DNA of 64,000 bases from Massilia terrae (GCF_024753145.1 NZ_JANUGU010000001.1:1240001-1304000); one strand, 5' to 3'. Positions 43,725 to 52,292 are shown, counted from the first letter of the stretch. The notes: generated by a model not told the origin, from the sequence alone. Made by a program: numbers and translations.

Positions 43725-44740
43725 GGCCGGCGCAAAGTGCGCGCGATGAAGTCGACGGTGCGCTGCCAAGCCACCTGGGACGCGTCGCGTGTGCGCTCCT
43801 CGCTGGGGCCGATGAAACCCTGGCCGACGTCGGGCAACAGCACAAGTTCGGCGCTCCCGCCGGCATCCTGGATCACCGCATTCAGGCGCGAGGCCTGCGC
43901 GACCGGAATGAAGGTGTCCGTCATCCCGTGCACGATCAGCATCGGCGGCGCGGACTTGTCGACATAGGTGACCGGACTCGCCAGGCGGCGCTGCGGATCG
44001 CACGCGGAACCGGTGCAGCCGAGGTAGGCGTTGGCCGCCGCCATCTCCGGCATCCGGAGCAGGTCCGACGCGCCGGACCACGTCACCGCCGACTGCACGC
44101 AAGCCGATTCGTCCGCCGGCGATGGCGCCGCGGCTGTACCGCCGATCGCATTATTAAGCGGCGCGCCAGTGGTCTGGCGATCGAATCCGGCCGCGCCGCA
44201 ACTCACCGCCGCCAGCGCCGCCAGCTGTCCGCCGGCTTCGGCGCCCCACACCGCCACGTGGGCGCGGTCGATGCCGTAGGTGCCGGCCTTGCTGCGTAGC
44301 CAGCGGATCGCATCCTTCACATCCATGATCTGCGCCGGGAAGCTGGCGTCCTCGGCGCGCCGATAATCGACCGAGGCCACCACGAATCCGCGCGCGGCCA
44401 GCGAGGCCAGCGCCAGCGGCCAGTTGGCGAAAGCGCCGTTGGCGCGGCGCGAACCGCTGTTCCAGTCGCCGCCGTGGATGAACACCACCAGCGGCCGCGG
44501 CGTGACGCTGGCGCCCGGCGGCAGGTAGAGGTCAAGGGCAAGCGGCTTCGGCGCGCCGGCGCGCGCATAGACCAGGTCCGGCAGCACCTTCACTCCCCAA
44601 GGAAAGACGGGCTGCGGCTTGGGAAACGGCCCCTCGGTCACGGCGTGTCCCGCGATTTCGGGCCGCATGGATTGCGCCCGTCCGGCTCCGGCAAACAGCA
44701 ACAGGACGAGCACAGCCAATCCGGCCAGACGAGTTTGCAT
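43721..44740 (-). CDS. Exported BD-FAE-type esterase homologue lacking catalytic Ser and His
   Basis: The 339-residue protein has a signal peptide (first 22 residues, ending GRAQ) and the alpha/beta hydrolase fold of carboxylesterase/ferulic esterase-like enzymes. The oxyanion motif FIHGGDW (88-94) is intact. The nucleophile elbow, normally GxSAGG, reads WGAEAGG, with Glu168 in place of Ser. The acid Asp275 is present in HGMTD. The His motif, normally GHGF, reads DVGQGF, with Gln307. So two of three catalytic residues are replaced while the fold and export signal are kept. GGAGG precedes ATG at 44740. It may be a binding protein or an enzyme with rearranged chemistry. Confidence 0.8.
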   Translation of the reverse strand: MQTRLAGLAVLVLLLFAGAGRAQSMRPEIAGHAVTEGPFPKPQPVFPWGVKVLPDLVYARAGAPKPLALDLYLPPGASVTPRPLVVFIHGGDWNSGSRRANGAFANWPLALASLAARGFVVASVDYRRAEDASFPAQIMDVKDAIRWLRSKAGTYGIDRAHVAVWGAEAGGQLAALAAVSCGAAGFDRQTTGAPLNNAIGGTAAAPSPADESACVQSAVTWSGASDLLRMPEMAAANAYLGCTGSACDPQRRLASPVTYVDKSAPPMLIVHGMTDTFIPVAQASRLNAVIQDAGGSAELVLLPDVGQGFIGPSEERTRDASQVAWQRTVDFIARTLRRP

Positions 44741-44785
44741 AGGGCCTCCGTTGAGTTTCATACCAATGATAGCGTCCCGTCGCCC

Positions 44786-45514
44786 CTAGAGCCAGCGCAG
44801 CACCAGTGGAACCAGCCAGGGCGCGAGCAGCGCCGTCATTGCGCCGTTCATGCCCATGCCGAGCCCAGCGTAGGCGCCCGCTTCCGCATTCACCTGGAAC
44901 GCGCGCGCCGTGCCGATGCCGTGCGAAGCGACGCCCAGCGCGAAGCCGCGCGCCTCCATCGAGCGGATGCCGATCGCATTGAACAGAAAGCGTCCCGTAA
45001 TCGCGCCGAAGATGCCGGTCAGGATCACGACCACCGCCGTCAACGCCGGCAGGCCACCCAAGCGTTCGGCGACCGCCATGGCGATGGGTGTCGTGGCTGA
45101 TTTCGGCCCCAAGGTGCGCGCCAGTTGCGGTGTCGCGCCAAGCAGCCGGGCGATCGCCACCGACGACACGATGGCCGTCACGCAACCTGTCAGCAAAGCG
45201 CAGGAAATCGGCAGCAGCGCGCGCCGCATCCGCGGAAACTGGCGCGCCAGCGGCACCGCCAGCGCCACCGTCGCCGGCCCGAGCAGGAAGTGGACGAATT
45301 GCGCGCCGGCGAAATAGCGCTGGTAGGACATGCCGGACACCGTCAGCACAATCGCGATCAGCGCCACCGCGATCGCCACCGGATTGGCCAGCGGCGAAAA
45401 TTTGCAGCGTTCAAAGATCGCGTGGGCGACGACGTAGGCGCACAAGGTCAGCGTCAGGCCAAGTAAAGGCGAAGCCGACAGATACACCCAGAAGGAGCCA
45501 ATCCCGTTAAACAT
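44786..45514 (-). CDS. lrgB: LrgB/CidB-family membrane protein
   Basis: The 242-residue protein has about seven or eight hydrophobic helices and the LrgB signatures LGPATVALAVPLARQF and ASHGIGTARAF. LrgB acts with LrgA in holin-like control of murein hydrolase activity or in pyruvate/metabolite uptake in other bacteria. ATG at 45514 is preferred; ATG at 45529 adds five residues. It is separated from lrgA by 137 bp containing a strong inverted repeat, so the two genes may be expressed at different levels. Confidence 0.85.
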   Translation of the reverse strand: MFNGIGSFWVYLSASPLLGLTLTLCAYVVAHAIFERCKFSPLANPVAIAVALIAIVLTVSGMSYQRYFAGAQFVHFLLGPATVALAVPLARQFPRMRRALLPISCALLTGCVTAIVSSVAIARLLGATPQLARTLGPKSATTPIAMAVAERLGGLPALTAVVVILTGIFGAITGRFLFNAIGIRSMEARGFALGVASHGIGTARAFQVNAEAGAYAGLGMGMNGAMTALLAPWLVPLVLRWL

Positions 45515-45557
45515 CGCGCCGCCAAGCATGTGCGTAGAAATACAGACCGTCGGTCGC

Positions 45558-45617
45558 GCGCAGGCGGGAACCCGTAGACCGCATGTCAGGATGCTCAGCA
45601 TGGATTCCCGCCTGCGC
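45558..45617. repeat. REP-like inverted pair E
   Basis: GCGCAGGCGGGAA (45558-45570) pairs exactly with TTCCCGCCTGCGC (45605-45617) across a 34-base centre. The right half alone forms ATTCCCGC/GCGGGAAT with a CTGC loop (45604-45623). This is a two-unit, BIME-like element between lrgA and lrgB. Confidence 0.8.
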
Positions 45618-45651
45618 GGGAATGACGGTATCTCTTCTGGAATTTGCCAGG

Positions 45652-46008
45652 CTATGCATCGTCCGGCTCCTTCGGATTGCCCGCCAGCGCCTGCATCACC
45701 AGCGCCGTCACTGCCAATGTCAGCAGCGTACTGCACACCAGCGCAACCGCAATCGCCAGCCACTGTCCACGCCCACTCGCCGCTGCAACGATAATGCCCA
45801 CGCCGGCGGGAACGAACAGCAGCGAAAGATGCCGCAACAACTGAGTCGCCGTCTGCTCCAGCAGTTCGTGCAGTCGAGGCCAGGCCAGCAGCGAAGCGAA
45901 CAACAGCAGCATCCCGATCACAGGCCCCGGTATCGGCCACCCACTAAGAAAAGCGATGCCCTCTCCAACACACTGGAAAACCAGCAGAATCGCAAGCGCG
46001 AGCAGCAT
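45652..46008 (-). CDS. lrgA: LrgA/CidA-family holin-like protein
   Basis: The 118-residue protein has four hydrophobic helices and the family motif FLSGWPIPGPVIGMLLLF (about 24-41), then LLFVPAGVGIIV. It partners LrgB. It starts 11 bases after the stop of a small secreted protein gene and is upstream of lrgB, so LysR gene, secreted protein, lrgA and lrgB may form one transcript. Confidence 0.85.
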   Translation of the reverse strand: MLLALAILLVFQCVGEGIAFLSGWPIPGPVIGMLLLFASLLAWPRLHELLEQTATQLLRHLSLLFVPAGVGIIVAAASGRGQWLAIAVALVCSTLLTLAVTALVMQALAGNPKEPDDA

Positions 46009-46019
46009 ATGGCCTCCGT

Positions 46020-46559
46020 TCAGTTAGGTTGACCCAGCTCTCGCTGACGCCGTTTTTCCAGCGCCCCCTCCACGTAGAGCAGCCATTTGTCTTCGCGATC
46101 AAACGACATGCCAATTGTGTCGATCTTTTCGGCACTGCGACGCGTCTGGAGCGCGTCGTCAAACAACAGGTAGCTGGCGCCCGCGACGAACCAGGGATAG
46201 AGTTTGCAGTCCACGTAATTCGTCAAGCGCCCGCCACCAAACGCCCAGAACGCCGGATCGTTGTGGCGGTCAAAGCTGGTGTCGCGGATAACACCTTTAG
46301 CGTCACTTTCCAGAAGTGCAAATGACGCATGCTCCTCCCCGGCGAGGCGCTTCTGCACCAAAAACTCGTACTTGATCTGGCCGTCGGCGGTCGGGGTCGC
46401 GCTCACCACCTTAACAACTGCAATATTCTTGGCGTCCGCGATTTGTTCATCAACACCGATCAAATGCCCCGGTGGCGCGGCCCAGCACGCCAAAGCAGGC
46501 TGTTCGGCAAGCGCAAGCAGCAGAACCAACCCCGAAAAAGCGCGACACAAACTCATCAT
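46020..46559 (-). CDS. Secreted hypothetical protein
   Basis: I do not recognise this 179-residue protein firmly. It has a signal peptide (first 24 residues, cleavage after PALA) and begins CWAAPP after cleavage. Strand-rich residues 40-95 (NIAVVKVVSATP, YEFLVQKRLAG) recall netrin/TIMP-like domains. A second conserved-looking block is WAFGGGRLTNYVDCKLYPWF, with a second Cys that could pair with the first. AGGAGAAAA precedes ATG at 46559. It lies 10 bp after the LysR gene and 11 bp before lrgA. Confidence 0.65.
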   Translation of the reverse strand: MMSLCRAFSGLVLLLALAEQPALACWAAPPGHLIGVDEQIADAKNIAVVKVVSATPTADGQIKYEFLVQKRLAGEEHASFALLESDAKGVIRDTSFDRHNDPAFWAFGGGRLTNYVDCKLYPWFVAGASYLLFDDALQTRRSAEKIDTIGMSFDREDKWLLYVEGALEKRRQRELGQPN

Positions 46560-46569
46560 CTGTTTTCTC

Positions 46570-47475
46570 CTATTCACCGAACGTGTCCACCACTAGCGCC
46601 CGCAGCCACAATCCGCCCGGATCCTCGTTGTAGCGCCGGTGCCAAAACAGATTGGTTTGCAGCGACGGCAGGGCCAGGGGCGGCTCGATCAACTTCAGCC
46701 CGAACGGCTTGGCCGCCCTCTCGGCCAGCTTCCTCGGCACCGTCACCACCAAATCGTTCTCGCTCACAATGTAGGGCACGGCGGTGAAATGCGGCACCCG
46801 GTAGCGCGTGTCCTTGCCGACGCCAGCCTGCTCGAGCAGTTGGTTGATCCGGTCGTAAGGACCGACCCTGGCGTCCAGGAGCAGATGCTCGGCCTGCCTG
46901 AAACGTTCCAGCGTCACCTTGCCGCGCGCCAGCGGATGCGTGGTGCGGAACATGCTCACGTAGGGCTGGCGGAACAGCAGGCGCTGGTACAACGCTTCCG
47001 ACATGCCTTCGAACGGCCCGATAGCCAGGTCGACGCGCCCGCTCTCCAGCTCCTCCTTGAGCCCTACCGGCCTGACCCGCACCGAGCTCAGTTGCACGTG
47101 CGGGGCCAGAATGCGGGCGCGGGCCACGAGCGCCGGCATGAAGTGCACCTCGCCCACATCGGTCATCGCCAGCACGAAGCGGCGATCGCTGGTCGCGGGA
47201 TCGAACTGGCTGCGCTGGTTGAGCGCCAGCGTCACCTGCGCCATCGCCACCCCGAGCGGCCCGGCCACCTGCTCGGCGAACGGTGTCGGCTGCATCCCGT
47301 GCGCCGTGCGCACGAACAGTTCGTCATCGAAGGTGCGGCGCAGGCGCGCCAGGGCATTGCTGACCGCCGACTGCGTCAGCCCGAGGCGCTTGGCGGCGGC
47401 CATGATCTGGCGCTCGCGGTAAACCTCCTGGAACACGGCCAGCAGATTGAGGTCGATGGAATGCGGTTCGATCAT
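46570..47475 (-). CDS. LysR-family transcriptional regulator
   Basis: The 301-residue regulator has an N-terminal winged helix with RLGLTQSAVSNALARLRRTFDD split across helices 2-3 (about 29-50) and a type-2 periplasmic-binding-like effector domain (about 90-295). The DLNLLAVFQEVYRERQ start resembles NahR/LinR-type regulators of aromatic catabolism. It is divergent from hmgA by 105 bp, the classical layout for a regulator of its neighbour, yet also tightly linked downstream to the secreted protein and lrgAB. Either or both could be targets. Confidence 0.88.
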   Translation of the reverse strand: MIEPHSIDLNLLAVFQEVYRERQIMAAAKRLGLTQSAVSNALARLRRTFDDELFVRTAHGMQPTPFAEQVAGPLGVAMAQVTLALNQRSQFDPATSDRRFVLAMTDVGEVHFMPALVARARILAPHVQLSSVRVRPVGLKEELESGRVDLAIGPFEGMSEALYQRLLFRQPYVSMFRTTHPLARGKVTLERFRQAEHLLLDARVGPYDRINQLLEQAGVGKDTRYRVPHFTAVPYIVSENDLVVTVPRKLAERAAKPFGLKLIEPPLALPSLQTNLFWHRRYNEDPGGLWLRALVVDTFGE

Positions 47476-47580
47476 GGCGCTTGTTTTATTTATCTAATCA
47501 ATAGTCTACATTTTTGTATTCGCCTCGTAAATTATTCTCGATTGCCTTAGAGTGGTGGCATCAACAATGAGGGAGGCTCC
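47476..47580. promoter_or_regulatory. AT-rich divergent control region between LysR gene and hmgA
   Basis: This 105-bp gap is markedly AT-rich. It contains an interrupted palindrome TCG-N11-CGA at 47525-47541, the spacing expected of a LysR-type T-N11-A site. A GGGAGG ribosome-binding site for hmgA lies at its right end. Confidence 0.5.
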
Positions 47581-48879
47581 ATGTCCCACGACGGTTACCA
47601 TTCCGGCTTCGGCAATGAATTCGCGAGCGAGGCGCTGCCGGGCGCCCTGCCGCTGCATCGCAACTCGCCACAGCGCGTGCCCTACGGCCTGTACGCCGAA
47701 CAGCTCTCCGGCACCGCCTTTACCGCGCCGCGCAGCCACAACCGCCGCAGCTGGATGTACCGCATCCGCCCCGGCGCCATGCACGGCGCCTTCACCCGCC
47801 TCGACAACGGTCGCATCGCCAGCCACTTCAACCAGGCCCCGGTGCCGCCCGGCCAGATGCGCTGGGACCCGCTGCCCATGCCCGCCGCGCCGACCGACTT
47901 CATCGACGGCCTGGTCACCATGGCGGGCAATGGCTCGCCGGAAGCCATGAGCGGCTGCGCCATCCACCTATACGCCGCCAACAAGGGCATGGCCGGCCGC
48001 TTCTTCTATTCGGCCGACGGCGAACTGCTGGTCGTGCCCCAGCTTGGCCGTCTGGCGATCGCCACCGAGCTCGGCCTGCTGGAAGTCCAGCCGCACGAGA
48101 TCGCTGTCCTCCCGCGCGGCATGCGTTTCTCCGTGGCCCTGCCCGACGGCGAGGCACGCGGCTACATCTGCGAGAATTTCGGCGCCCTGCTGCGCCTGCC
48201 GGACCTCGGCCCGATCGGCAGCAATGGCCTGGCCAACCCGCGCGATTTCCTGACGCCGGTGGCGCGCTACGAAGACCGCGACGGCGATTTCGAGCTGGTC
48301 GCCAAGTTCTGCGGCAATCTGTGGCGCGCGCCGATCGGCCATTCTCCGCTGGACGTGGTGGCCTGGCACGGCAACTACGTGCCCTATAAATACGACCTGC
48401 GCCATTTCAACACCATCGGCTCGATCAGCTACGACCATCCGGACCCATCCATCTTCCTGGTGCTGCAGGCGCCGTCCGACACGCCGGGCGTCGACACCCT
48501 CGACTTCGTCATCTTCCCGCCGCGCTGGCTGGTCGGCGAGGACACCTTCCGCCCGCCCTGGTTCCACCGCAATATCGCCAGCGAATTCATGGGCCTGATC
48601 CACGGCGCCTATGACGCCAAGGCCGAAGGCTTCGTCCCCGGCGGCGCCAGCCTGCACAACTGCATGAGCGGCCACGGCCCGGACGCCGCCACCTTCGACA
48701 AGGCGAGCAACGCCGACACCAGCCAGCCGAGCAAGGTCGCCGACACCATGGCCTTCATGTTCGAAACCCGCCACGTGATCCAGCCGACCGAGTACGCGCT
48801 GAACAGCCCGCAACTGCAGCGCAACTACGCTGATTGCTGGTCCGGCCTGCGCAAGAATTTTCGGCTTGAACCTCAGTAA
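47581..48879 (+). CDS. hmgA: Homogentisate 1,2-dioxygenase
   Basis: The 432-residue enzyme opens the homogentisate ring to maleylacetoacetate in tyrosine/phenylalanine breakdown. The N-terminal [19 protein letters not shown] block is the family signature; the C-terminal cupin carries the iron ligands in [18 protein letters not shown] and in [12 protein letters not shown]. Length fits the usual 430-440. Fumarylacetoacetase and maleylacetoacetate isomerase genes, often adjacent, are not in this window. The divergent LysR regulator is its likely controller. Confidence 0.95.
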   Translation: MSHDGYHSGFGNEFASEALPGALPLHRNSPQRVPYGLYAEQLSGTAFTAPRSHNRRSWMYRIRPGAMHGAFTRLDNGRIASHFNQAPVPPGQMRWDPLPMPAAPTDFIDGLVTMAGNGSPEAMSGCAIHLYAANKGMAGRFFYSADGELLVVPQLGRLAIATELGLLEVQPHEIAVLPRGMRFSVALPDGEARGYICENFGALLRLPDLGPIGSNGLANPRDFLTPVARYEDRDGDFELVAKFCGNLWRAPIGHSPLDVVAWHGNYVPYKYDLRHFNTIGSISYDHPDPSIFLVLQAPSDTPGVDTLDFVIFPPRWLVGEDTFRPPWFHRNIASEFMGLIHGAYDAKAEGFVPGGASLHNCMSGHGPDAATFDKASNADTSQPSKVADTMAFMFETRHVIQPTEYALNSPQLQRNYADCWSGLRKNFRLEPQ

Positions 48880-48969
48880 GCAGCCCCGGCCACTCGCCAG
48901 CGTCATTACAAAGGAATAAACTCCAATAAGCGCTGCGCAACAGATGCGACCACCAAGACAGGACCCAGC

Positions 48970-49668
48970 ATGAACCCCAACCCCATCCAGCTGTTCGACA
49001 CCGAATCCTCCACGTTCACCTATATCCTGAACGTGCCCGGCACCAAGGACGCGGTGATCGTCGACCCGGTCGACCACAACCTCGACCGTGACCTCGCCCA
49101 CATCGCGCGCCTCGGGCTGCATTTACAGATTGTGCTGGAAACCCATGCCCACGCCGACCACGTCACCTCGGCCGGCAAGCTGCGCGAGCTGACCGGCGCC
49201 AAGGCGGCCGTCCCGAGCGGTTGCGGCATCCCGCCCGCGGAAATGCAGCTGAACGACGGCGACGTCATCAGCTTTGGCGACGGCGAAACCATCCAGGTGA
49301 TCCACACTCCGGGCCATACGGCGGGCAGCATGAGCTACCTGTGGCGCGGCAACCTGTTCAGCGGCGATACCCTTCTGATCGACGGCTGCGGCCGCACCGA
49401 CTTCCAGAGCGGCAGCGCCGAAGCCCTGTACGACAGCGTCACCGGCAAGCTGTTTACGCTGCCCGGCGCCACCCGCATCTGGCCCGGCCACGATTACAAA
49501 GGCCAGTCGGTGTCGACCATCGGCTGGGAACGCGAGCACAATGCGCGCCTGGCCAACCGTAGCCGCGAAGATTTCATCGTGTTGATGAACAACCTGAACC
49601 TGCCGCGTCCGCGCCTGATCGACGTCGCGGTGCCCGCCAACCGCAACCTGGGCCTGCCACATGGCTGA
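48970..49668 (+). CDS. ETHE1-like persulfide dioxygenase
   Basis: The 232-residue metallo-beta-lactamase-fold protein has THAHADH (58-64), a mononuclear-iron variant of the MBL motif typical of ETHE1/PDO enzymes. Also present are the HTPGHTAGSMSY block, FSGDTLLIDGCGRTDFQ and WPGHDYKG. It oxidises glutathione persulfide to sulfite, so its product could feed the sulfite dehydrogenase at 32-33 kb. The gene overlaps the following methyltransferase by eight bases. Confidence 0.88.
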   Translation: MNPNPIQLFDTESSTFTYILNVPGTKDAVIVDPVDHNLDRDLAHIARLGLHLQIVLETHAHADHVTSAGKLRELTGAKAAVPSGCGIPPAEMQLNDGDVISFGDGETIQVIHTPGHTAGSMSYLWRGNLFSGDTLLIDGCGRTDFQSGSAEALYDSVTGKLFTLPGATRIWPGHDYKGQSVSTIGWEREHNARLANRSREDFIVLMNNLNLPRPRLIDVAVPANRNLGLPHG

Positions 49669-50287
49669 GCGTACCTTTCCCGAACCTTCCGCCACCTGGG
49701 ACGCGCGCTTCAGCGATCCCGGCTACGTCTTCGGCACCGAACCTAACGCCTGGCTCGCGGAGCACCGCGGGCTGTTCAAACCCGGCACCCGCGCCCTGGC
49801 AGTGGCCGACGGCGAAGGCCGCAACAGCGTCTGGCTCGCGCAGCTGGGCGTGCAGGTGGATGCCTTCGACATCTCCCCGGTGGGCGTCGACAAGGCCCGG
49901 CAATTGGCCGCGAACGCCGGCGTGGACGTCAACTACCAGGTTGCCGACTGCGACAGCTACGCATGGACCACGCAAGCCTATGACTACGTGGTCGCGATCT
50001 TCATCCAGTTCGCCGATCCCGCCATGCGCGCGCGCCTGTTCGCCCGCATGCGCGAAGCCGTCAAGCCGGGCGCTTACATCCTCCTGCAGGGCTACACGCC
50101 CAAGCAGCTGGAATACAACACCGGTGGCCCCGGCCTGCCCGACCACCTCTACACCGCCGACCTGCTGCGCACCGAATTCGACGGTTTCGAGCTGGTCGAA
50201 CTGCGCGATTACGAAGCCCGGCTGACCGAAGGCACGCGCCACGTCGGTCCGTCGGCCCTGATCGGCATGGTCGCGCGCCGTAATTAA
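49661..50287 (+). CDS. Class I SAM-dependent methyltransferase
   Basis: The 208-residue protein has a Rossmann-type SAM fold: the motif I region ALAVADGEGRNSVWLA (about 45-60), acidic VDAFDISPVG (motif II) and YDYVVAIFIQFAD (motif IV). It resembles TehB/Tam-like small-molecule methyltransferases. The GDGEGR-type motif I is seen in a subgroup often found near sulfur-metabolism genes. It overlaps the persulfide dioxygenase gene, suggesting linked function, perhaps on a thiol or chalcogen compound; that is inference. Confidence 0.82.
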   Translation: MAERTFPEPSATWDARFSDPGYVFGTEPNAWLAEHRGLFKPGTRALAVADGEGRNSVWLAQLGVQVDAFDISPVGVDKARQLAANAGVDVNYQVADCDSYAWTTQAYDYVVAIFIQFADPAMRARLFARMREAVKPGAYILLQGYTPKQLEYNTGGPGLPDHLYTADLLRTEFDGFELVELRDYEARLTEGTRHVGPSALIGMVARRN

Positions 50288-50364
50288 ACCTGATCAATAA
50301 AACCGTCGCCCGGCAAACTCAATTGCATTAGAATCCACCGCTTCATCATGCACTTGGGGAAACT

Positions 50365-51735
50365 ATGTCCGACGCGGCGCACCAACTCAAACGCGGGCTC
50401 AAGAGCCGTCACATCCAGCTGATCGCGCTGGGCGGGGCGATCGGCACCGGGCTGTTCCTCGGCGTGGCGCAGACCATCCAGATGACCGGCCCCGCCGTCC
50501 TGCTGGGCTACGCGGTTGGCGGCCTGATCGCCTTCCTGATCATGCGCCAGCTCGGCGAGATGGTGGTCGACGAGCCGGTCGCCGGCTCCTTCAGCTTCTT
50601 CGCCAACAAGTATTGCGGCCACCTCGCCGGCTTCCTGTCGGGCTGGAATTACTGGGTGCTCTACGTGCTCGTCAGCATGGCCGAGCTGTCTGCGGTCGGC
50701 ATCTACGTCCAGTACTGGTGGCCGGGCGTGCCGACCTGGGCATCGGCGCTGGCATTCTTCCTCGCGATCAACGCCATCAGCCTGTTCAACGTCAAGGCTT
50801 TCGGGGAAATGGAATTCTGGTTCGCCCTGGTCAAGGTGGTGGCGGTGGTCGGCATGATCCTGTTCGGGCTTTGGCTGCTGGCCTCCGGCGGCGCCGGCCC
50901 GGAAGCGGGCGTGGCCAACCTGTGGCGCGACGGCGGCTTCATGCCGACCGGCATCAAAGGCTTGGTGATGGCGATCCCGATGCTGATGTTCTCCTTCGGC
51001 GGGCTCGAGCTGATCGGGATCACCGCCGCCGAAGCCGACAACCCGGCGCACAGCATCCCGAAAGCCACCAACCAGGCCATCTACCGCATCCTGATCTTCT
51101 ACATCGGCGCGCTCGCCGTGCTGCTGTCGCTCTACCCGTGGCAGAAAGTTGCGGCCGGCGGCAGCCCCTTCGTGCTGATCTTCCACGCGCTCAATGCGAA
51201 CGCGGTGGCCAACGTGCTCAACCTGGTGGTGCTGACGGCCGCCGTATCGGTCTACAACAGCGGCGTCTACGCCAACAGCCGCATGCTCTATGGCCTGGCC
51301 GAGCAGGGCAATGCGCCGCGCGCGCTGCTGCGCCTGAGCGGCCGTGGCGTACCGGTGCGGGCGCTGGGCGTGTCCGCCCTCGCCACCGGCCTGTGCGTGT
51401 GCCTGAACTATTTCATGCCGCGCGAAGCCTTTGGCATGCTGATGGGGCTGGTGGTGTCGGCGCTGGTGATCAACTGGGGCATGATCAGCTGGATCCACCT
51501 GCGCTTCCGCGCCGCCAAGCGCGCAGCGGGCCACGCCACTGGCTTCCCGAGCCCGCTTGCACCGCTGACCAACTACCTGTGCCTGGGCTTCCTGGCGGCG
51601 ATGCTGGTCATCATGTTCCTGACCCCGGACCTGCGCCTGTCGGTCTACCTGATTCCGGCCTGGCTCGCGGTGCTCGGCATCGGCTTCTGGCTGCGCCAGC
51701 GCAATGCGGCGAGCGTGAAAGCCGCCGAAGCATAA
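50365..51735 (+). CDS. Amino acid permease of the AroP/PheP (APC) type
   Basis: The 456-residue inner-membrane protein has twelve helices and the amino-acid transporter signature: KSRHIQLIALGGAIGTGLFL near the start and VFSFGG-like MLMFSFGGLELIGITAAEA in helix 6. It should import an amino acid with protons. Proximity to hmgA hints at phenylalanine or tyrosine, but GABA, proline and lysine carriers share these motifs. It ends just before a long inverted repeat that probably terminates transcription. Confidence 0.85.
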   Translation: MSDAAHQLKRGLKSRHIQLIALGGAIGTGLFLGVAQTIQMTGPAVLLGYAVGGLIAFLIMRQLGEMVVDEPVAGSFSFFANKYCGHLAGFLSGWNYWVLYVLVSMAELSAVGIYVQYWWPGVPTWASALAFFLAINAISLFNVKAFGEMEFWFALVKVVAVVGMILFGLWLLASGGAGPEAGVANLWRDGGFMPTGIKGLVMAIPMLMFSFGGLELIGITAAEADNPAHSIPKATNQAIYRILIFYIGALAVLLSLYPWQKVAAGGSPFVLIFHALNANAVANVLNLVVLTAAVSVYNSGVYANSRMLYGLAEQGNAPRALLRLSGRGVPVRALGVSALATGLCVCLNYFMPREAFGMLMGLVVSALVINWGMISWIHLRFRAAKRAAGHATGFPSPLAPLTNYLCLGFLAAMLVIMFLTPDLRLSVYLIPAWLAVLGIGFWLRQRNAASVKAAEA

Positions 51736-51741
51736 AAAACT

Positions 51742-51823
51742 GTCGTCCCGGCGCAGGCCGGGACCCATGGAACGCCTCCAACTTCGGGGAGCTAGCATGG
51801 GTCCCGGCCTGCGCCGGGACGAC
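51742..51823. repeat. 28-bp perfect inverted repeat F, bidirectional terminator
   Basis: The arms 51742-51769 and 51796-51823 are exact reverse complements over 28 bp, separated by 26 bases. Each arm itself contains a CCCGGC/GCCGGG-type hairpin with a GCAG or CTGC loop. A-run 51734-51739 lies on the left and T-run 51825-51829 on the right, so transcripts from both sides would end in a hairpin plus U tract. It lies between two convergent genes. Confidence 0.9.
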
Positions 51824-51839
51824 GTTTTTACCTCAGGTG

Positions 51840-52292
51840 TTAATCGTCCGCCGTCTGCTCAGCCGGCCAATCGCGGATGTAGGCCTTGAGCATACGGTTT
51901 TCGAAGCTTTGCGCTTCAAGCACCGCCTTCGCGACGTCGTAGAAGGAAATCACACCCAGCAGCGTGCGCGCATCCATCACAGGCAGGTAGCGCGCATGCT
52001 TCTCCAGCATGATGCGCCGCACCTCGTTGACCTCGGTGGTCGGCGTGACCGTGATCGGCGAATCGTCCATGTAGCGGCGCACCGTGCCGTCACCCACCGA
52101 ACCGCCATTGGCATGCAGCACCCCGATGACCTCGCGGAAGGTCAGCATGCCGACCAGATCGCCATATTCCATCACGACCAGGGAGCCGATGTCGCGCTCC
52201 GCCATGGTCGACACGGCCGTCGCCAGCGGCGTATCGGGATTGACGGTGTACAGGATGTTGCCCTTAACCTGAAGGATTTCGGAAACTTTCAT
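51840..52292 (-). CDS. CBS-pair domain protein
   Basis: The 150-residue protein consists of two CBS repeats (about 8-62 and about 73-128), the first with TAVSTMAERDIGSLVV and the second with VRRIMLEKHARYLPVMD. It resembles stand-alone CBS proteins that bind adenine nucleotides and modulate partner enzymes. No partner is evident. It starts after a GAAA-rich leader and ends at the 28-bp inverted repeat. Confidence 0.88.
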   Translation of the reverse strand: MKVSEILQVKGNILYTVNPDTPLATAVSTMAERDIGSLVVMEYGDLVGMLTFREVIGVLHANGGSVGDGTVRRYMDDSPITVTPTTEVNEVRRIMLEKHARYLPVMDARTLLGVISFYDVAKAVLEAQSFENRMLKAYIRDWPAEQTADD

